Assembly (NCBI GenBank): GCA_937934385.1
Contig: CALGZV010000112.1
Coordinates: forward strand, 1 to 13,923
Length of the DNA: 13,923 nucleotides
Direction of reading: 5' to 3'
Source of the DNA: an uncultured Clostridia bacterium
Lineage (GTDB): Bacteria > Bacillota > Clostridia > Oscillospirales > CAG-272
Made by a program: the position numbers and the translations under genes. The notes under the pieces were generated by a model. That model searched no databases. It was not told the origin of the DNA and saw nothing but the letters and a program-made list of their open reading frames with translations. The stretch's first letter is position 1, and every line of letters starts with the position of its first letter. This document shows positions 8,582-13,923 of this stretch, piece by piece.

Positions 8582-10741
8582 ATGAAAAATATAATTAAGA
8601 AGCCGCTTTCTGTTGTACTGAGCTGTGCGTTGGTGGCAACAGGTGCAGGCGCAGCAATATTTGCGGTAAATAACGATAGAAACAATATTGATTCAAGCGA
8701 AGATAATAATGTGTCTCTAACAGAACAGGAAAATACGGAGAACCAATCTGTATGCAAGGATGAAACGGTATATGTTTTTGCCGGAGCTGACGGAACCGTG
8801 AAAAAAATAATAGTCAGTGACTGGATAAAAAACACGCTTGGAAGCGGATCGCTCTCAGACCGTTCCGAACTTTCGGATGTCGTAAATGTTTCCGGTGATG
8901 AATCTTATACCATAAGTGGCGATAACATGCGCGTATGGGATGCCGCCGGAAACGACATATGCTATACCGGAAGCATAGAGAAAGCGCTTCCGGTGGATAT
9001 CAGCGTATCATATGAGCTTGACGGTAAAAGCATTTCCACGGATGAACTTGCAGGAAAAAGCGGGCGGGTGTCAATAAGATTTGATTATCGGAATAATCAG
9101 TACGAAACGGTTGAGATCGACGGAAAAGAAGAAAAAATATATGTTCCTTTTGCGATGCTTACCGGAATGCTGCTCGACAATGATGTATTCAGAAATGTTG
9201 AAGTTTCAAACGGTAAAATATTGAACGACGGTGACCGTACGGCCGTTATCGGTCTTGCTTTTCCCGAGCTTGGAAACGATCTCGGAATAGACAGTGAAAA
9301 GCTTGACATTCCCGATCATATCGTTATAAGCGCCGACGTCAGTGAATTTGAGATGACAAATACGATGACTGTTGCTGTAAATGATATATTCGGTAAGATA
9401 GATGCAGATAAGCTGAACTCGTTTGATGATCTTTCGGGTTCGATCGGAGAGATGTCGGATGCAATGATGCGTTTGACGGACGGTTCGTCGGCACTTTATG
9501 ACGGACTCGGAACTCTCCTTGAAAAATCCGGCGAGATTATAAACGGTATTGACAAACTTGCAAACGGTGCGGAAGCATTGAAAAAAGGCGCAGGCTCGCT
9601 GATTTCGGGCTCTTCAGAGCTGTCTGACGGTGCAAAAGCTCTTGCGGACGGTCTTGACCAGCTTGACCAAAACAGCTCGGCTATTACCGACGGCGCAAAA
9701 CAGGTATTCCAGTCTCTGCTTTCGATGGCAAATAAGGAGCTTGCTGCGGCATGTCTGCAAACGCCTGATCTTACGATAGACAATTATGCTCAGGTACTTG
9801 ATTCGGTGATTGCATCTCTTGATGCCGATAATGTAGCTTCACAGGCGCAAACGCTCGCAGCACAGAAGGTCTCGGAAGCTGTTAACGCTCAGAAAGATAA
9901 AATAACCGAAGCAGTTACTGTGGAAGTGCGTAAAGGAGTAACTGAAAAGGTAACATCGGCGATTCGTGAAAATGTTGAAGCACAGGTTTTGATGTCTCTC
10001 GGAATGAATAAGGAATCGTATGACGCGGCAATATCCGCAGGCATGATAAGCGAAGAACAGCAGTTAGCAATACTTTCTGCGATTGAAGCTCAAATGTCAA
10101 GTGATACTGTAAAGCTTATGATAGACGCAAAAACGGATGAGCAGATGAATACTGCGGAAGTGATCGGTCTGATATCCCAAAATACCGATCAGCAGATCGA
10201 GCTTCTAATAAAAGAAAATATGGCTTCGCCGGAGGTTCAGAAACAAATTACAGAGGCTTTGGAAAAAGCAAGGTCAGGTGCTGCTTCTATATCAGCTCTT
10301 AAGGAACAGCTTGACAGTTATTCTGTTTTCTATGCCGGAATCGGGCAGTATACATCGGGAGTTTCAACTGCTAAAACCGGAGCTGATGCGCTTTCTCAGG
10401 GAGCCGATAAAGTTGCTTCCGGTGCGGGAGAACTTTACAGTGGAGCAGAAGCTCTCTATGACGGAATCCTGACACTTAAAAACGGCACACCTGCGCTGAT
10501 CGACGGAATATCAAAGCTCAGGGACGGAGCAATGACACTTTCTGACGGACTCAAAGAGTTTAATGAAAAGGGAGTTAAACGTCTTTCTGACGCGGTAGAC
10601 GGAGATATAAACGGACTTATAACCAGAATAAAGGCGATTTCTGATGTGGCGAAGGATTATAATTCGTTCTCGGGAATTTCAGATGAAATGAACGGTCAGG
10701 TCAAGTTTATTTACCGGACAGATGCTGTAAAAATAAAATAA
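8582..10741 (+). CDS. exported or membrane-anchored protein with XXXLXXG-type heptad repeats (putative MMPL partner)
   Basis: A 719-residue protein. Residues 9-29 form a hydrophobic segment after a basic start (MKNIIKKPL), so it is a signal peptide or an N-terminal anchor. No lipobox Cys directly follows it and there is no C-terminal membrane helix. Residues 60-270 look like a beta-rich extracellular domain. Residues 290-375 and about 590-680 carry repeats with Leu and Gly at fixed spacing (ANGAEALKKGAGSL, SDGAKALADGLDQL, YSGAEALYDGILTL, RDGAMTLSDGL), the XXXLXXG pattern known from YhgE/Pip-like proteins. Residues 380-590 are charged and helical, probably coiled coil. GGAGG (8568-8572) fixes the start. 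It follows the MMPL gene by 38 bases and ends at a terminator. By position it may be an extracytoplasmic partner of the permease; this is inference. Confidence 0.8.
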   Translation: MKNIIKKPLSVVLSCALVATGAGAAIFAVNNDRNNIDSSEDNNVSLTEQENTENQSVCKDETVYVFAGADGTVKKIIVSDWIKNTLGSGSLSDRSELSDVVNVSGDESYTISGDNMRVWDAAGNDICYTGSIEKALPVDISVSYELDGKSISTDELAGKSGRVSIRFDYRNNQYETVEIDGKEEKIYVPFAMLTGMLLDNDVFRNVEVSNGKILNDGDRTAVIGLAFPELGNDLGIDSEKLDIPDHIVISADVSEFEMTNTMTVAVNDIFGKIDADKLNSFDDLSGSIGEMSDAMMRLTDGSSALYDGLGTLLEKSGEIINGIDKLANGAEALKKGAGSLISGSSELSDGAKALADGLDQLDQNSSAITDGAKQVFQSLLSMANKELAAACLQTPDLTIDNYAQVLDSVIASLDADNVASQAQTLAAQKVSEAVNAQKDKITEAVTVEVRKGVTEKVTSAIRENVEAQVLMSLGMNKESYDAAISAGMISEEQQLAILSAIEAQMSSDTVKLMIDAKTDEQMNTAEVIGLISQNTDQQIELLIKENMASPEVQKQITEALEKARSGAASISALKEQLDSYSVFYAGIGQYTSGVSTAKTGADALSQGADKVASGAGELYSGAEALYDGILTLKNGTPALIDGISKLRDGAMTLSDGLKEFNEKGVKRLSDAVDGDINGLITRIKAISDVAKDYNSFSGISDEMNGQVKFIYRTDAVKIK

Positions 10742-10756
10742 TTATATGTAGAAATT

Positions 10757-10795
10757 ACGGTGTATACCTTTACTGGGGTGTACACCGTCTTTTTT
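10757..10795 (+). terminator. rho-independent terminator after the heptad-repeat gene
   Basis: A 12-bp stem (ACGGTGTATACC at 10757-10768 with GGTGTACACCGT at 10777-10788, one T-G wobble) has an 8-base loop and is followed by six T (10790-10795). It ends the DUF308-MMPL-heptad unit. Confidence 0.9.
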
Positions 10796-10829
10796 AATAA
10801 AAAATTAACGAAATATATCGTTTAATATA

Positions 10830-10858
10830 TTGAAATTTATTTTAACATGGTATATAAT
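10830..10858 (+). promoter_or_regulatory. sigma-A-type promoter of the trkH/trkA unit
   Basis: TTGAAA (10830-10835) and a perfect TATAAT (10853-10858) are separated by exactly 17 bases. Transcription would begin near 10865, leaving only a few bases before the GAGGA site at 10871, so no riboswitch fits between. A small inverted repeat (AACGA/TCGTT, 10807-10822) lies just upstream and could be an operator, but it is too short to trust. Confidence 0.8.
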
Positions 10859-10883
10859 TCAAAAAAATTAGAGGAATACATGA

Positions 10884-10946
10884 ATGTCTTATAAACGGTA
10901 CAGGACTATTAATAATAGAAAGAGAATTTCGGTTATTTCCGTATGA
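10884..10946 (+). CDS. short basic leader ORF overlapping trkH by ATGA
   Basis: A 20-codon frame starts at ATG 10884, 8 bases after GAGGA (10871-10875), and ends in TGA at 10944-10946. That stop overlaps the trkH start in an ATGA junction. The peptide has six basic residues (Lys4, Arg5, Arg7, Arg12, Lys13, Arg14) and no membrane segment. The only clear ribosome site in the leader belongs to this frame; trkH has none of its own. That fits translational coupling, with the leader delivering ribosomes to trkH. I know of no named family. It may be a real regulatory peptide or just an entry site for ribosomes. Confidence 0.5.
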   Translation: MSYKRYRTINNRKRISVISV

Positions 10947-12313
10947 TTATTGTATCAAAAAAGTTAAGTAAACATTTGCGAAGAACTTTTGATGCCAGTA
11001 AGCTTATTGCAACAGTTTTTTTGCTTATAATAATTTTTGGCGCTTTATTGCTTATGCTCCCGGTTTCATCAAGGAACGGATCTTCCGCCGGAGGATGGAC
11101 GGCTCTGTTTACTGCAGTTTCGTCTACTTGTGTTACAGGGCTTTCTCTCGTTGATACATGGACGCAGTGGAGCGGTTTCGGCCAGGCTGTCATTCTTTGT
11201 CTTATCGAAATAGGCGGTCTGGGGTTTATGACTGCTGCATCTGTTATTGTATTTATGTTTCGAAAAAGAATGGGAATGAATCAGCAAATGCTTATAGCGC
11301 AATCTGTCGGTTCAGACGGTATCGGAGATATTATACGTATTCAAAAAAGAATTCTTACTGTGTCGGTCACAACACAGCTTATCGGAGCGGCGGTACTTAC
11401 CGTGAGATTTTTTAAAGAATTTGGGGTTTTGCCGGCGCTGAAAATAGGAATATTTCACTCTGTTTCGGCTTATTGTAATGCAGGTTTTGATATTTTTGGT
11501 TTCGGCAGTCCCGGAACAAGTATTGTCCGCTTTGGAACCGATCCTACGTTATGTTTAACGCTTGCAGTACTTATAATCGTCGGAGGAATCGGATTTCTTG
11601 TATGGGATGAGATCTTACAGATACATTCTCCGAAAAAATGGAGTGTTTATACAAAGCTTGTTTTGATAACAACTGCATCACTTGTTGTTACGGGAACGAT
11701 AGCATTTTGTATTGCAGAATGGAGTAATCCGCTTACTTTGGGGTCTATGGATTCTTCGCAGAAGCTGCTTGCCGGATTTTTTCAGTCGGTTACAGTCCGG
11801 ACAGCCGGTTTTGCCGGAATAGATCAGGGAGGACTTACTGATGCCGGAAAAGCGATATCCATGTTTTTTATGCTCATTGGAGGCTCGTCCGGTTCAACTG
11901 CCGGAGGTCTTAAAACAGTTACATTTGTTATAATAATTCTGTTTTTGTGGTCAAGAGTTCGCGGGAGAGATTCGGTTAGCATATTTAACAGGACGGTATC
12001 TGACAAAAGCGTTCTTGATGCTCTGCTTTTGTGCGGCGTTATGGTAATACTGAGCTTTATCGGAGGAACGATTATTTGCTCCACATCGGATATAAGCTTT
12101 ACTGACGGACTTTATGAATCTGTATCGGCTCTTGCGACTGTCGGACTGAGTACGGGCGTCACACCGTTGCTCAGTGTTCCGTCAAGAATTCTAATTATGA
12201 TATATATGTATTTCGGAAGAGTAGGAATACTTACGATAAGCCTTGGTTTTTTAAGAAAAAAAGGATCAGGACAGCAATATCGTTATGCCAATACTAATCT
12301 GCTTATCGGTTAG
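10943..12313 (+). CDS. trkH: potassium uptake channel subunit, TrkH/KtrB family
   Basis: The membrane pore of a Trk/Ktr potassium uptake system; at 456 residues it is nearer to KtrB (about 450) than to E. coli TrkH (483). Four pore-loop filters are visible: SSTCVTGL at 60-67, SAYCNAGF at 175-182, TVRTAGF at 284-290 and ALATVGLSTG at 396-405, each with the conserved Gly of this superfamily. GGSSGSTAGG (313-322) is the intramembrane gating loop. The N-terminus is basic (SKKLSKHLRRTFDASK), then hydrophobic. ATG 10943 is the only usable start: a stop at 10916-10918 lies in frame with no start codon between. It lacks a ribosome site and overlaps the stop of a leader ORF. The RCK partner gene follows by 42 bases, so the pair forms a complex. 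The symbol ktrB would suit equally well. Confidence 0.95.
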   Translation: MIIVSKKLSKHLRRTFDASKLIATVFLLIIIFGALLLMLPVSSRNGSSAGGWTALFTAVSSTCVTGLSLVDTWTQWSGFGQAVILCLIEIGGLGFMTAASVIVFMFRKRMGMNQQMLIAQSVGSDGIGDIIRIQKRILTVSVTTQLIGAAVLTVRFFKEFGVLPALKIGIFHSVSAYCNAGFDIFGFGSPGTSIVRFGTDPTLCLTLAVLIIVGGIGFLVWDEILQIHSPKKWSVYTKLVLITTASLVVTGTIAFCIAEWSNPLTLGSMDSSQKLLAGFFQSVTVRTAGFAGIDQGGLTDAGKAISMFFMLIGGSSGSTAGGLKTVTFVIIILFLWSRVRGRDSVSIFNRTVSDKSVLDALLLCGVMVILSFIGGTIICSTSDISFTDGLYESVSALATVGLSTGVTPLLSVPSRILIMIYMYFGRVGILTISLGFLRKKGSGQQYRYANTNLLIG

Positions 12314-12355
12314 TGAAATATGTTAAAAGTGTATAAATAAAGAGGTGCAGGTGCC

Positions 12356-13009
12356 ATGAAATCATATGCAATTATCGGACTCGGACGTTTCGGATCACAT
12401 ATAGCAGAAAAACTGTATGAAATGGGCGGAGAAGTTCTTGCTATAGATATAAATGATTTGCTTATAGATTCAATATCCTCCAAGGTGACAAAAGCAGTCG
12501 TTGCCGACGCAAAAAATAAAGACGTACTTCGCAGTCTCGGAATTCAGAATTGCGACTGTTCTATTGTGGCTATGGCTTCAGATCTTGCTTCATCTGTTCT
12601 GATTACAATGAATTTGAAATCACTTGGAGTACAGCATATTATCTGCAAAGCGCATGACGATACACACCGTGAAATTTTGGAGAAGCTCGGAGCAAATAAT
12701 GTTATTATTCCGGAAAGAGCAGTGGCTGAAAAGTTGGCAAAAAGTCTTACGTCTCCGGATGTACTTGAATATATAAATCTTTCTGAGCATCACGGAATAG
12801 TTGAATTGAAAGCGCCGATTAAGTGGTGTGAAAAAACAATCCGTGAGCTTAATGTCCGTGCAAAGTACAATGTTAATATAATTGCTGTCAAACAGAAAAG
12901 CGGAATCAAAGTATCTCCCGGCGCTGACCATGTTATTGAACAAAATGATATTCTTGTTCTTCTTGGAAGATATGACGCGCTTGATAAAATTGAAAAACAA
13001 ATAAGATAA
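12356..13009 (+). CDS. trkA: potassium uptake regulatory subunit, TrkA/KtrA (RCK) family
   Basis: The cytoplasmic ring-forming subunit that gates the TrkH/KtrB pore. It has 217 residues, the size of KtrA, with one RCK unit rather than the two in E. coli TrkA. The RCK_N Rossmann fold (about 1-130) has IIGLGRFG at 6-13 and an acidic residue ending strand 2 (Asp31), which predicts binding of ADP/ATP or NAD. RCK_C (about 140-217, from LSEHHGIVELKAPIKW to the end) is the small ligand-binding domain, which binds c-di-AMP in some Bacillota KtrA proteins. The start at 12356 is preceded by AGAGGTG (about 12341-12347). It lies 42 bases after trkH with no terminator between, so it is probably co-transcribed. 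No clear terminator follows it. Confidence 0.95.
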   Translation: MKSYAIIGLGRFGSHIAEKLYEMGGEVLAIDINDLLIDSISSKVTKAVVADAKNKDVLRSLGIQNCDCSIVAMASDLASSVLITMNLKSLGVQHIICKAHDDTHREILEKLGANNVIIPERAVAEKLAKSLTSPDVLEYINLSEHHGIVELKAPIKWCEKTIRELNVRAKYNVNIIAVKQKSGIKVSPGADHVIEQNDILVLLGRYDALDKIEKQIR

Positions 13010-13144
13010 AAAATATATATTTCCTTGTGAAAATATTTTTGTTCAGGAAGATTATTGTGTATTTAAAGTGTATAACATAACAAATTTGTTTTTTAATACA
13101 TTTATACAACTTTAATATAATGCCTTTTTGTTTATTTTGCCATC

Positions 13145-13173
13145 TTGATTTTTTAGATAAAAAGTAGTATAAT
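13145..13173 (+). promoter_or_regulatory. promoter of the tRNA-Trp gene
   Basis: TTGATT (13145-13150) and a perfect TATAAT (13168-13173) are 17 bases apart. The expected start is about 13180, some 13 bases before the tRNA. The tRNA is therefore probably transcribed on its own, not only from trkA readthrough. Confidence 0.8.
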
Positions 13174-13192
13174 TTTTCTATCAAAATGTTAT

Positions 13193-13268
13193 AGGGGTAT
13201 AGCTCAGTTGGTAGAGCAGCGGTCTCCAAAACCGCGTGTCCAGAGTTCGAGCCTTTGTGCCCCTGCCA
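13193..13268 (+). tRNA. trnW: tRNA-Trp (anticodon CCA)
   Basis: A full 76-base cloverleaf. The acceptor stem AGGGGTA pairs with TGCCCCT (one T-G wobble). The D arm is GCTC/GAGC, and the anticodon stem GCGGT/ACCGC has the loop CTCCAAA (CCA at 13226-13228). The T arm is CAGAG/CTTTG with TTCGAGC, the discriminator is G, and the CCA end is encoded. The sequence closely follows bacterial tRNA-Trp. Position 24 is G, so it lacks the G24A change of the classical E. coli UGA suppressor. With CCA, not TCA, it reads UGG as normal, which argues against a general UGA=Trp code. Confidence 0.98.
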
Positions 13269-13330
13269 ATGAAGAAGCCAGAAATTCCTTTACAATTAAG
13301 GAATTTCCGGCTTCTTCATTTTTTGTTTTT
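13269..13330 (+). terminator. long hairpin terminator after tRNA-Trp
   Basis: A 21-bp stem with a single A-C mismatch starts directly after the CCA end: ATGAAGAAGCC (13269-13279) pairs with GGCTTCTTCAT (13309-13319), and GAAATTCCTT (13281-13290) pairs with AAGGAATTTC (13298-13307). The loop is TACAATT. T-rich sequence (13319-13330) follows. Unusually long for a terminator, but the position and T-run fit. Confidence 0.85.
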
Positions 13331-13626
13331 TGTAATTTATTATCTAAAATATGCTTAAGTTCTGCGCCGAAGCTGCTTTTATCAAGATGTCAAAAATATG
13401 CTCGCCCTTGTAGGGAATGCTGTCCCCAGCGTTCCGCATTTTACCGCTTTGTAAAATTTATACACGGAACGTCGGGGACGACGTTCCCTACAAAGGAGAA
13501 TGCGTTTTTACATTTCGATAAAAGGCAGCCTTCGGCGCGGGGACTTACGGAACGCCGTGGGCTTTCGTCACAAGCGAGATTATTTTCCCCATAGGGAGCG
13601 CAAAATCCTGGTAAGGAATAGAACGA
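13331..13626. other. gap of about 300 bases, no gene seen apart from the repeat element
   Basis: Between the tRNA terminator and the stop of the - strand gene I find no credible gene. The + strand frame through 13208-13594 runs across the tRNA, its terminator and the REP-like element, so it is an artefact. Apart from the element at 13408-13493, the stretch from 13494 to 13626 has no clear promoter, terminator or repeat. Confidence 0.6.
13408..13493. repeat. REP-doublet-like palindromic element (three hairpins)
   Basis: The 86-base element has exact inverted ends, TTGTAGGG (13408-13415) and CCCTACAA (13486-13493). Each end continues into its own 9-bp hairpin: GGAATGCTG-TCCC-CAGCGTTCC (13414-13435, one T-G wobble) and GGAACGTCG-GGGA-CGACGTTCC (13466-13487, perfect). 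Between them lies ATTTTAC-CGCTTT-GTAAAAT (13438-13457), a third hairpin. The loops TCCC and GGGA are also complementary, so the two outer hairpins are inverted copies. From memory, gut Clostridia carry many scattered repeats with TTGTAGGGAACG ends; copy number here cannot be tested. Confidence 0.75.
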
Positions 13627-13923
13627 TTATGGCGTAAAAGGCGCTGCATGCGCGGCTGCCAAGGATTCTTTAAGATCGTTCACCGGCGGTTTGCAGCTGT
13701 TGCCGTGGCAAACATAGTAAGTTGTTTTTCCGTTCTTCAGCGGATACGTTGCGGTGGGCTGCTGTAAAAGGACAACGACCGCATCCAAAGGAACGGCAAA
13801 CGGCAGACTGCTTTGATCCGTCTGCCCATCCAGCACAGCCGTCACTTTTACCGGCGGCTCGTTATACGCTAGCAGCGCCGTCAAGAACATAGCATGGCCC
13901 GGCGGATACAAAGACGCGTCGGC
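13627..13923 (-). CDS. YyaL/DUF255-type thioredoxin-domain protein, C-terminal end (5' part outside window)
   Basis: The last 98 codons of a - strand gene that runs off the right edge; the frame is open through 13923 (codons for ADAS precede the TTG at 13911, so that TTG is Leu, not a start). The end of the chain, TTYYVCHGNSCKPPVNDLKE, matches the C-terminal signature of the YyaL (DUF255, SSP411/spermatogenesis-associated protein 20-like) family: an aromatic-V-C-x4-C-x-PP pattern followed by an acidic helix. YPPGHAMF also fits the last part of the family's alpha-barrel domain. These proteins have an N-terminal thioredoxin-like domain and an epimerase-like (alpha/alpha)6 barrel; their biochemical role is unclear. 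The fragment is about 55% GC and uses GCC/GCG/CCG codons more than its neighbours. No terminator is seen after its TAA. The family call is moderate because only the end is visible. Confidence 0.6.
   Translation of the reverse strand, partial: ADASLYPPGHAMFLTALLAYNEPPVKVTAVLDGQTDQSSLPFAVPLDAVVVLLQQPTATYPLKNGKTTYYVCHGNSCKPPVNDLKESLAAAHAAPFTP

Noticed and set aside
10858..10884. c-di-AMP (ydaO-type) riboswitch before trkH
   Set aside because: The mRNA leader is under 20 bases, far too short for that or any known riboswitch.
13079..13090. AACAAATTTGTT palindrome followed by T as a trkA terminator
   Set aside because: It has almost no loop and the stem is weak and AT-rich; it would not make a stable terminator.
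13208..13594. + strand ORF of 128 codons
   Set aside because: It runs through the tRNA, its terminator and the palindromic element and has no family features.

Overview
The window looks like chromosomal DNA of a low-to-mid GC Gram-positive bacterium, most likely an anaerobic Clostridia member (Ruminococcus/Oscillospiraceae-like). This is an inference from gene content (KtrAB-type potassium uptake, a TetR-controlled MMPL locus), Bacillota-style purine-rich ribosome sites, TTGA..T/TATAAT promoters, hairpin-plus-T terminators and roughly 40-44% GC. No species can be named from the sequence alone.

Left block (1-4865): the 3' end of pyrG (CTP synthase), then carA and carB (carbamoyl-phosphate synthase small and large subunits), all on the + strand with a 30-base gap and then an 8-base overlap. 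It is a pyrimidine/arginine precursor operon closed by a strong hairpin terminator.

Middle block (4866-10795): a TetR-type regulator with its own terminator, then a three-gene + strand unit: a DUF308/HdeD-like membrane protein, an RND/MMPL-family permease, and a large exported protein with XXXLXXG-type heptad repeats. This resembles an export or envelope system under TetR control. The permease gene carries an in-frame TGA at codon 195, in a place where the family context suggests tryptophan. The frame stays open for another 518 codons, so it is either a very recent pseudogene, a sequencing error, or a readthrough/recoded gene.

Right block (10796-13268): a clear promoter drives a short basic leader ORF that overlaps the trkH/ktrB start codon by ATGA, followed by trkA/ktrA. 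Together these form a Trk/Ktr potassium uptake system. A tRNA-Trp(CCA) gene follows, with its own promoter and a long hairpin terminator.

Right edge (13320-13923): about 300 bases without a gene, containing an 86-base REP-doublet-like palindromic element made of three hairpins. After it, on the - strand, comes the C-terminal end of a YyaL/DUF255-type thioredoxin-domain protein. By hand count that last segment is about 55% GC (164 of 297), clearly above the rest, so the element sits at or near a compositional boundary.
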